This document shows positions 10,621-20,200 of a DNA stretch of 64,000 bases, piece after piece. This DNA comes from Mesostigma viride (taxonomy: Eukaryota; Streptophyta; Mesostigmatophyceae; Mesostigmatales; Mesostigmataceae). Location of the stretch: positions 809,001-873,000 of the forward strand of contig RPFO01000448.1 of the NCBI GenBank assembly GCA_009746045.1. Direction: 5' to 3'. A program made the position numbers and the translations under genes. The first letter of the stretch is position 1, and each line of letters begins with the position of its first letter. Below the pieces are notes generated by a model that was not told where the DNA came from, did no database searches, and saw nothing but the letters and a program-made list of their open reading frames with translations.

Positions 10621-11727
10621 TTGGGGCTACTCTAAGCCGTTGGGGCTAGATCAGTATACTATGCTCGAGAAATACATGGCAAGTCATGCTATAATGTAAA
10701 AGCTATGTCGATTGCCCTCTTCTAGACAGCTGGCTAGAATCTATTCTGGGGGAGCCCTAGGGGGTGTCGACAGTTTGTTGTTTACATAAAGGTCATGAAG
10801 TGTGATACTCATCCACTGCATGGTATATAGATTGCTAATTGAACTAATTCCTTATTACAACCATGAACTTATTGATAGGTATACGATTCGACCCAAAACC
10901 TTGATACAGTATGCAATAAAACGTGAACAGGATAGCACATACCAGATCAAAACCGCAGATTAATTACCTTCCTTGCTGGAGCTAGCCGGATGCCCACCTC
11001 ATCGATGTAGCTGCGAGCCGCTTTCCTGGCCGTCGTCGCCAATAAAACATGTCAGAAATATATTTTACACATCTATCCGCGTACAAACGTATCGACTTAT
11101 TTCCCGCCTAGTAACAGTTAGCACATGCACGGCGACCGACCTGGTCGCTGATCAAACGAGGTTGCTGCACCGAGCATAGGGTCGAGACATATCTGCGCAC
11201 ACCCAGGCGTTGCCTGCCAATGATATACGCTGTTTAGGACCTATGGATCATGCCTGCAAAATTGCAGTTCAAAATGTCAAGCCATGCTCCCATACCAGTC
11301 AGATTTCTGCACCTCCATGGCCGCGGAGGTCAACTAACATATTTATGCAAGTCGGTCTCGTTTTGCCATCGTTTACCCACGCCGTCAACTGGCAGAGATG
11401 ACAAGCGGGACCAACCGTAGGCCCGTACTCCCCAAGTACGGTTCAGGCTGCGTACCTGCCTAGGTCAGCAACGCCAAAACTAGCTCTGGCGCCAAATTCC
11501 GGAGCCGGGCGCCGTATAATACGCGAAAAATACGTATTATGCGCCGTATTGGCGTTGAGAACGCAATACGCCGTATTTCTAGTACGTTAGTACGCCAAAC
11601 CCCGCCGTATTGTATAATACGGCGTATTTACCGTATTATACGGCGTATTGGCGTTCACTGCCTGCCGCTGCCCCGGGTGCTGGCCCTTGTGGCTCTGGCA
11701 AGGCAGTGCAGAAGACGATTCCACAGT

Positions 11728-11935
11728 GCTTTTCCAGGCATATCCTTGGCAGTTGACAGCGTTATCTGGGCATGCCCAGATAACTGCAGTTTGCCATATA
11801 CTTTTCTCAGGAATGCCCTGGCAGTTGACGGTGTGTTTTCTGGGCTACTTGCCACTTCGTATTTACTTTTTCGGGCATTTCCTTGGCAGTTTATTGTGTT
11901 GTTCATTCTGCATGGGTTGATTGCCATTTTATTTT
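11728..11935 (+). repeat. Three degenerate tandem units of 65-73 bp
   Basis: Units beginning near 11728, 11801 and 11867 each read C-T-T-T-T-Y, then a G-G-M-A-T-core, C-C-T-T-G-G-C-A-G-T-T, then T-G-T-T-type sequence, and end in T-T-G-C-C-A. They lie inside the hAT element and have no coding sense. Confidence 0.6.
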
Positions 11936-12513
11936 TCGAATTTCAGGGATTCATGGCATGCACTTGTTGTCATTGTGCAGCAAAGCTGCCGATTGTAGTG
12001 CTATCACATCCACTGCATCAACTAGGCAGAGATCTGGGTGCATTATACCATATTCAATAATGCATTATATTGAGTTGATGGCATTCATGCAAATTTTGTA
12101 AAGGCTGATGCATTATAATAAAAGGGTATTATAATAAAAGAGACCGGTGTTAAATGGTCAATAATTTGCATGACCACAATAAACACATGTACTTGAAGGA
12201 TGTATTGCAATGTAAATCCAAGTGTGGCAGGTGGCAAGTCACTGCCACTATATGTTCATTAATGAATAGCATAGAATAATTATATAGTAGTAACATTTGT
12301 TGGATGCAGGGTCACACATCCTTGGAATACCCCGTACTTTTCAGCATTCACCTCAAAAATACCCCGTACTTCTTAACTACAACTTGAAAAATACCCGTAC
12401 TGCCGTACTGCGTATTTTTTCCCGTATTTTTTACCCCTCCTGAAAATACCCGTACTTTTGCAGTACGCGCGGGTTTTACCGAATACCCCGTACTGCCGTA
12501 CAGACCAACACGG

Positions 12514-12998
12514 GATGGGATGGGATGGGATGGGATGGGATGGGATGGGAAGGGATGGGATGGGATGGGATGGGATGGGATGGGATGGGATGGGATGGGA
12601 TGGGATGGGATGGGATGGGATGGGATGGGATGGGATGGGATGGGATGGGATGGGATGGGATGGGATGGGATGGGATGGGATGGGATGGGATGGGATGGGA
12701 TGGGATGGGATGGGATGGGATGGGATGGGATGGGATGGGATGGGATGGGATGGGATGGGATGGGATGGGATGGGATGGGATGGGATGGGATGGGATGGGA
12801 TGGGATGGGATGGGATGGGATGGGATGGGATGGGATGGGATGGGATGGGATGGGATGGGATCGGATGGGATGGGATGGGATGGGATGGGATGGGATGGGA
12901 TGGGATGGGATGGGATGGGATGGGATGGGATGGGATGGGATGGGATGGGATGGGATGGGATGGGATGGGATGGGATGGGATGGGATGGGATGGGATGG
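12514..12998 (+). repeat. GGGAT satellite, segment 3 (about 97 copies)
   Basis: This continues the array after the hAT element. Two unit variants are visible (near 12551, an A for T; near 12861, a C for G). It then passes into unique LINE 3'-region sequence at 12999. Confidence 0.97.
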
Positions 12999-13199
12999 AT
13001 TGAGCTAGCTATCTAAGACCGGCCTTGTTACAGGGTTGTGGGCACCACGGTCCGAATCACTGTAGTAAATGCCATACATACTTGGTCACACGCGGAGCCC
13101 CCGCTGACTTCGGGGTGGTCTCCTTCATTACTACCTGCCACCCATCGATCCTTGCGAACCATCTGCCTCTAGATGACAGACATGCCAGCAGGGGGCTGC

Positions 13200-13662
13200 C
13201 CTGGCGTGAGCCCATTGCGACGCACTGTCACATATATCCATGCCTAGCCTCTAAATGTGTTCCAAGCCTATCCGTTAACTGTGGGCTCTGGACCTTAATT
13301 GGGGCAGCCTTTAACTGCATCCGCTATGAGTCAGCCATGCATTGCCCATGCAGAGAGCCACTCTCTGCTGAGAGGCCATCATGCCCTATATAGCAATTGC
13401 TTAGCCATGATCATCTTCCACCCCATGTCCGCAACTTTGCATAGATGCCTGGCAGCTGGAATGCAGGTGCACCGGCCTCAGTTGCGCACGTACCCGAGTA
13501 TAGGTGCCAGGAAGTTTACACTAAGGTTCCACCTGCAGGTTGTCGCCTAGAATGTATTGAAAACCATGTATGCCCCTTCTCAGGGATATGCGTTACATCA
13601 GCCGGTATCCTCCCCACGGAGGTATGTATGTAATTAATTATGTAACGTTAATTAATTAATGA
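13200..13662 (+). mobile_element. Type B LINE 3' end, 5'-truncated
   Basis: This matches, in the opposite orientation, the 3' region at 480-870. Shared landmarks are CTCTGCATGGGCAA-type sequence around an inverted CTCTCTGC/GCAGAGAG motif, CACCTGCAGGTTGT and CCCCTTCTCAGGG. It ends in CCTCC-CCA-CGGAGG followed by an AATTAATT-rich tail (13628-13662). The tail directly abuts the next LINE copy. Confidence 0.7.
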
Positions 13663-16344
13663 ACCGACGCCCCGGGCCTGACCGGGTGGGCGTCGGTTAC
13701 GCACCCCACTCCGGCCACCCAGAACCAGATCGCAAGGACTTCTTTGCTACGCGCTGGAGAACCTGGCCAACGGTACCCCTGGTCGCAACTACCTCGCTCT
13801 GCTACTGGACGCCAACGCAACGCTACCACCGGGTACTGGCGGATGTCAGCGGCGCCCCCAACGGTACGGTCTCCAATGCCAACACTGAACTTTTTGCTGA
13901 TTTGCTTACGACATGCGATTTGGTCACTGCCAACACCCGCTTTCCACATAGTCCAGATGCTTTGTGGTCACACACACCTCGCCAACTGGCACTGAGCGCT
14001 GCATCGACTATGTTGTAATGCCGGCGCAAGCGCCATGAAGGATCTGTACTAGCCGGCTCGCTCGCACGTGATCCCCCTGGTGCGCTCCGATCATCGCATC
14101 GTCACCCGGCGCCCGCATCCGCCTGCGATTCCCCAGAGTGGCTCGCACTTTCGTAAGCACGTGGCACCACCTGATTTAATTGCGCACACTGCAGTTGCTT
14201 GAGAAATCTGACGCCGCTCTGAAGGAATTCCCTGAAAAACGCGCCCACAAGCGCGCGGCAGAGGAGTTCGTCGACGCGCTGGACATCCCGGCCAGCCACG
14301 CCCAGCTGCCAGCTGCCGGCCCGCCGGCATCGGCCCCTTGGCACCTCGCTGCATGGCAAGCTGCCCGCAGCAGGGGCCCTGCTCCCCCCCGCCGCCCGCC
14401 CCGCTTCACCAGCCTGCACCGGCTCCCCGCCGTCATCCAGGCCCCGCAAGCCCTGCGCGACAAACGCGACCCCGCCCGCTATACGCCCGCCTCAAAGCCG
14501 ATTACCACTCGGCCATCCGGCAGGCGACCAAGGAGCAGGAGGACCGAGCCATGTCCGCGAGTACTTCGCCCACCTCCAGGACCAACACGGCAAGTACGCC
14601 TGGACCCGCCTGCGTCACGCCCAACTGCCATCCGGCGGCGCGCGCAGCCGGCGCCGCGGACGCTCTCTGGCTCACCGCAGCAGCAGCTTGACCAGACTGG
14701 TATTCCTCCCAGTCCCGGCTGCTCACTCGGCATCCCCCCGCCGCCTCTGCCGCTTGGCCCTCTGGCGGCCGCGCGCCTGGCAGTGGCGCCTGCGGACGTC
14801 CCTGCGCCGCCCACGCCGCCCGCCGCTGACCAGGACTACACGTACGTACCCGGCCCTGACGGAACCCCTGGCCGACCCCAACGAGCTACCGCCGTTCACC
14901 GAGCTCGAGCTGAGCACCGCCGCGCCAAGCAACTCCGCTTCTGCGCCGCCGTTGGACCTGACCAGCTCCCCGCCCCGGTGATTAAGCTGACGGCGCTCAC
15001 GGGGTTCCTGCTTGACGTCTGCAACCGGCCGGAGCCTGCTTGCCGACGCGCCGCCGATTCCTGAGTGGCAGCACAGCTACCGTATTATGCTGTACAAAAA
15101 CAAAGGTTCCCCTGACGACCCCGCCAACTATACCAAGGAGTCTGCATCCAGAGCACCGCACTCAAGTTGTTCATGCGCGTGATCCTCAACCGCCTTCGTT
15201 CTGCTCTCGACCGTCACCTACTGAGGGGAAAGTCAAATGGGCTTTCGTCCTGGGCGCAACACCGTCATGGCCATCTTAATTCGTCGCGCGTCGCCTCTTC
15301 GAGGAAATCGCTCTCCTGTGCACAACCTGGTGAGTTTCCCGCCATCCTGATCTTCGTCGACTTCATCAAGGCTTTTGATTCTGTCCTCTGGGACGCTCTA
15401 TGGGCTGTACTTGCTCGCGCTCGCGTCCCCACTCCCCTGATTACCGTCATCCGCACGCTGTATGAGGGGTCGACCACTTCGGTGCACACTCAACACGGCT
15501 TTACCCCGCCATGCCCACTGCAGACCGGCGTCTGGCAGGGTTGCGTCCTGTCGCCGTACCTGTTTATTATTGTAGTGGATTATGTTATGCGCCAGGCACG
15601 TGCTCGCTTTGCGCTAGCATTGCAGGCCGTGCCCCTGGCCTAGCGATCACGAACGAGCTTGGGGAAGGGGGGCCGACTAACAATTACAGAATTTACTAGC
15701 TGACCTCATTTATGCCGACGACATCACGCTCATCGAGAAGCCGGCCGGAGTCTGCCCAACTTTGGCTGGACTGCCTGGGGCTCGAGGCTCGGGCGGTTGG
15801 TCTAGAAATCAGCCCCAAAACGGAGGCCCTGGCCCTCGGCATGGCAGAGCCCCCACCCACACTCTGCCTCTTAGACGACACCGAGGTCAACTACCCTACT
15901 TCAGGCCGCTTCAAGCTGCTCGGCAGTTGGCTTCCCGACTGCGAGGACGACCTGACGACACGGATCGGCATGGCGTGGGCGCAACTCCATGACCACCGCC
16001 GCTTGTGGAGCAACCGGCCCCGCTTGCATGCGGACATGACTATAAAGCAAGACGGCTAGCTGGAGCAACGACTCGACGGCAACGTCACCGAGATGCTGCG
16101 CAAGGCCCTCCCCTTTGGTTTACACATTAGTAATGAGGATTTGTACGCTGATTTGCCCTGTGTTTCCCACATTATTAGGCACAGGCGCCTGGGCCTAGCC
16201 GGGCACCTGGCCCGCACAGATCAGGTAGACACATCAGATAGACTAGCTGGCACCAAGCCCGCCCAGCCTGGGCAATATGCCCTCACCTGGCGTGCCCCAG
16301 GGCGCGCGCGGCAGGGCCGGCCGCCACCCGTGGACTTTTCGTGA
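13663..16344 (+). pseudogene. LINE ORF2 relic: endonuclease and reverse transcriptase, frameshifted
   Basis: The 5' part (13663-14018) resembles the end of an APE-type endonuclease: L-T-T-C-D-L-V-T-A-N-T-R-F ... W-S-H-T-P-R-Q, with an I-D-Y-V-V-M equivalent in the next frame. Reverse transcriptase follows: F-V-D-F-I-K-A-F-D-S-V-L-W (15350 on), then G-V-W-Q-G-C-V-L-S-P-Y-L-F-I, then the catalytic Y-A-D-D near 15713 (D-L-I-Y-A-D-D-I-T-L-I) in another frame. The C-terminal part contains R-R-L-G-L-A-G-H-L-A-R-T, typical of several non-LTR clades. At least four frame changes or stops make it non-functional. It would have nicked DNA and copied LINE RNA. It closely parallels the ORF2 at 61670-64000. 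Confidence 0.9.
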
Positions 16345-16697
16345 TAGACTCGGCCTGGACATGTGCTACACTAGTTGTGACGGTCTCACACCCGCGGGAA
16401 GCCTCCTGGTTTGTTTGTAATATTGAGGCAGATGGTACGCAAGGATAGATGGCAAGTAGTGATGAAGGAGACCACCCCCAAGTCTGTGGGGGCTCCGCGT
16501 GCATGTGACCGCGTATGGCATTCAAAGCGATTTGGGCCACGGTGCCCACAACCCTGTAACTAGGACCTAGATAGCTTACACCATCCATTCCATCCCATGT
16601 TCCCCTCCCACTGAGGACATACATGTATGCTCTTACATGTATGCTCACGTGACGCAGTCACGTGTCTATTAATTAATTAATTAATTAATTAATTAAT
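13663..16697 (+). mobile_element. Type A LINE with ORF2 (5'-truncated)
   Basis: The ORF2 relic is followed by a 3' region of about 300 bp. This includes 16410-16565, which is also present inverted at 13024-13180. It then has hairpin CACGTGAC-GCA-GTCACGTG (16646-16664) and an ATTA-rich tail (16667-16697). It is the ORF2-bearing counterpart of the ORF1-only copy at 1140-2387, sharing the terminal hairpin and tail. Confidence 0.85.
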
Positions 16698-17257
16698 CAT
16701 CCTGAACAACTCGAAAACGCGGAAAAGATAACGCAGGCTCGAGCTACCATGGTCCGGATTCTCATTTCTCCCGATTTCTGGCCTGCACTGGTTGTCTCCT
16801 TGATAGTGCTTTTCATTGAAAACTGCTAATAATTCAGCACGCTAGCTACCCACTTTGCACGAAGACAGCACCACATAATCATATATTCTGATCATATATA
16901 GCTGTCTCATAAGGTAGTATAGAGACTGGGGGTAATGTCTTAATCACGTTCACCTCTCAACAAGAGGCAGGCCATCGATTTTCATTGGTGGGGACAAGTT
17001 GGAGCTACGTAGCGTAATCGGGCTGGTCATCATCATTGCATCTTCGCACACCATTTTCAGACGTGTATTCCTTCAGCGCAGCCCATCAATTCAAACTGCA
17101 CTGCCGTAAATAGCTTCCGTCAGACTTTGCTTTGTCTAACTGTTGTAATAGCCATGCCCTATCATGGCAAAAAGCAAATCGACTGCATAGAAAAATCCCA
17201 TTTATTGCGACAAGCAAAATCACTTTCAGCTGGCTACTGCAAGCACTGGAGTCCTGC
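16698..17257. other. Intergenic, no gene; one copy of dispersed motif C
   Basis: Between the LINE tail and the stop codon of the minus-strand gene there is no supported gene. At about 16774-16798 it holds one copy of a short dispersed motif, GGCCTGCRCTGGTTGTCT, also at 37149 (+), 17868-17893 (-) and 61229-61253 (-). Confidence 0.5.
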
Positions 17258-20200
17258 TCACTTCTTTACTGCCGCGGCAATGCGTGCGCTGTCCAGGAAC
17301 GCCGCAAACGACGCATACTTGGGCGCCCAGCCGAGCTCCTTGCGCGTCCACGTGTTGCTCATGCGGCGGCCCAGCGGGCCATCATGCCCCAGGAACCCAC
17401 AAAAATTGGCCTCGTCGCCAAACAGTCCACTCTTCATCGTCAGCTGCATCATGTGCTCGCGCGTGAGCGGCGCGTCATCCACGCCCAGGAACACGTCACT
17501 GCGCCGGTGCGCCTTGAGCGCCGCCGCCACCAGAGAAGCCGCGTCGTCGTAGTGGATCAGGTTGAGCCAGGCGTCGCCGCGCGAGTTGACCTTGCCAGCC
17601 TGCACATGGGTTGCATGAGTTGCATGGGCAATTACAAGGGTTGCATGCGGCAAAACTACTGCATGAGATGCGTGCGGTGCATCGAGTGCCATGGCATCGC
17701 AAGAACCAAACAATGCTGATATTTCTCGCTATCATCTTGGCGTGGCGATGTCGGCAGGGAAGAAAAGCATCTAAGGAAGCTTGAGACGTTGTTATTCATT
17801 TGGCAAGCATACGTAAAACCGGGGATGGCCTGCTGCTAAATTAAACGGAGCAGCAGTCATATCAATTAGACAACCAGCACAGGCCAGAAATCACAAATCA
17901 GAAGTCATACAGCTGCTTGTAGAACTGATTGTAGCAGGGGGGGGGCACATTGGCCATGACAGAGCGACACGGAAGGGAGAGGGGGAGGGGGGGTGAAAGG
18001 CAGACAGAGACTAAGAAACAGACAAGATCGAGGGTTTCGGGAGTTAAGGAAGTTTACTAAATAGACAGTTAGGTTATCTCTATGAAAGTCATGCATAACC
18101 AAGCAAGCAAGAGTAAAGGGGGGAGAAGGGCCCCACCTTTGCCCAGAATGTATGTGCGCCGCGTTCCAGCGTGTACAATCCTGCCAGCCGCACCACGCAG
18201 CCGCCAGCCGCCAGCGCAGCCTTCTCACCTGCGCTCGGGGCAGGTGGGTTGAGAGAGGTCGGCACCGCGAGCCACAAAACCGATGAGGACAAGGATTTAT
18301 TCAGACCCCTAGCTAACAACGGTCAACGACCTACTACTCAATTTGACCGGGGAGACAAGCCTCCACATAACAAAGCCCAGGTCAAGAGCATCAGATGGCA
18401 GTTGAGGCCAGGGTGAGGAAAGGGACGAAACCAGGAGGATTATGAGCCAGCTGAAGCAACCGCTTGGAGCGGTGGCCAGCCAGCATAAAAGCAAGCAAAC
18501 GGTACCTCAAGGTGGTGGGGACATCAACATTAGATCAGGGCTCATACTTCTGTTGACGCCTGCGCTCCGCGCTGTTGACGCTCCGTGTATAAATGTATAG
18601 TAGTATTACAGTGTATTTTATAAAGGTATATATCTGCCTAGAATTGTGCTACTGTGCTGTAGTATATCCACGTCCCCTGTGGTTGCCCCGCGTCCCCCGT
18701 GGGCCCATGCTTAATTAGCAAAATTAATATCCACAATACACTATCATTCTCAACTGGTACCACTCAGCCCCGAATCCATGCGGCTGACCATCCACCTACC
18801 CTTGACTTCACTGCCACGTTGGCATAATGTCATGACGTACGTGCCGGCTGATAATCCAGTTATCACTTTGTGACGGTCTTATTAGCGGCCTCATTAGCGC
18901 TCGTATCAGCGGTCTTATAAGCGGCCTTATTAGCGGTCTTCACGACCACTTGGTCTCCTAACATGCAACAGCCTTTTCTCCGGTAGATAGCGCCCCTACG
19001 CTACTGGCCGTCGTAACAGCTACCCATCCAATGCGTTCCCCCCAATCAACCCCCCAACCCCAATCGAGCCCCAAACCCAACGCCACCTCCAACTCCACCC
19101 CCACCCCCACCCCATCACGCTGTGCTTACTCTGCAGCATGCAGTCGGCGCGTGGGTTGGCGCCCAGGGCAAACGTGGGCGAAGTCTCGTTGGTCTGCTCG
19201 CCGCTGTCGGCCGCATACACCGTGCTGCTGGACGTGAAGACCATCGCGCCCTCCCCATTCCACCACAGCGCTGCCGCCTCCACCTGCGTACGAGCAAGGC
19301 CGTCACCACGGCGGCGACGGCAGGAATGGTGGTGACAGCAGGCACGGCGGTGGCAGCAGGTAGTGTTAGTGGCACGAGACATGGCCACAGCATGAGTGGC
19401 CCCCTAGCCCATGACGTAGTGTATCCCGGTACGGCGTATATACGGGAAAAATACGGCGAAAATACGGGATTTGTGAGTTTCCCGTACCTGCCGTATTTTT
19501 CGGTCCGAATTTGCCGGACTTAGACAAATTTTCGCCAAGGCATAAAAAATGGTGCGGCGTGCGCGGGGCAGTAAAAATTAGATGGCGGGAAGCCACGTGG
19601 CGCTCACAAGTGCTACGCCTTGCAACTTGTGAAAATGAGTGGGCACACAGAGCTAACGAGGAAATTCTGGGAAATAGCGGCTGCTTGCACTCGGCAGTAG
19701 GCAAGGCTTCTAGGCGCAATACTTTGCAGGCCAGCCTACGTTTTCAGTGTCGTGAATTCTTCTTTGTAAGGCCTCAGCCTCTCTTGCTTGGTTTTGACAG
19801 GCTGCCATCAGCCAACAGCCATGTCAGACAGTGAGCTTGACGATTTTGACCTTAACGGGGAGGATGTGCAAAAGGCAAGCGCAAGGGCTAGTGAGCATTC
19901 GGGCAGAAAGTACATTGACAAGATTGGAAAGACAGCCAAAGGAAGCCAGATGGTGCAGTGTAAGTTTTGCAAGAAGAAGTTTGCATCCAACGTGTCCCGT
20001 GCGGTCGGTCACCTGATTGGTGACGATAATTCTGCACTCAAGAGGGCGATCATGACTGTCCAGAAGTGCGACAAAGGGCCGGAGTTGATAGCGTATCTCC
20101 GGGGAAAGGAGGGGAAGAAGTGCATGGCGAAGGACATGGACGCCACCATGGTACAGGCCCAGGAGGGGAGGGGTTGTGCATCAGGGTCGGGCTCTTCACG

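Larger units (their letters stand above)
9200..12513. mobile_element. hAT-like DNA transposon inserted in the satellite
   Basis: The left end CCGTGTTGGTCCGTACGGCA and the right end (reverse complement) CCGTGTTGGTCTGTACGGCA form a 20-bp TIR with one mismatch. The flanks GATGGGAT (9192-9199) and GATGGGAT (12514-12521) fit the 8-bp duplication typical of hAT elements, though 3 or 13 bp would fit equally in this 5-bp array. Both subterminal regions are rich in GTATTATACG- and CCGTA-type short palindromes, also at 10010-10065 and 11510-11660. It encodes a BED-like zinc-finger frame (9715 on) but no recognisable catalytic domain. A LINE 3' end is nested at 10262-10620. Confidence 0.8.
3679..13190 (-). 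mobile_element. Type A LINE 3' region, inflated by a GGGAT satellite and two transposons
   Basis: On the minus strand, 13190-13000 matches the 3' region of the plus-strand LINE at 16410-16565: shared landmarks are C-G-C-G-G-A-G-C-C-C-C-C, then G-T-G-G-T-C-T-C-C-T-T-C-A-T, then A-C-A-G-G-G-T-T-G-T-G-G-G-C-A-C-C. It then enters the ATCCC array, leaves it as TCCCACT...TGAGGAC (3740-3715), and ends in hairpin CACGTAAC-GCT-GTTACGTG (3709-3691) and tail CTAATTAATTAG (3690-3679). In the plus-strand copy the same interval is only about 40 bp and holds a short CCATTCCATCCCAT proto-repeat. So the satellite arose by expansion inside this copy, which was later hit by elements at 3993-7392 and 9200-12513. 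Confidence 0.75.

Noticed and set aside
10012-11657. Third nested DNA transposon bounded by GGCGTATTG palindromes
   Set aside because: The ends are only loosely similar and the flanking GGCCCTT words do not give an exact target duplication.
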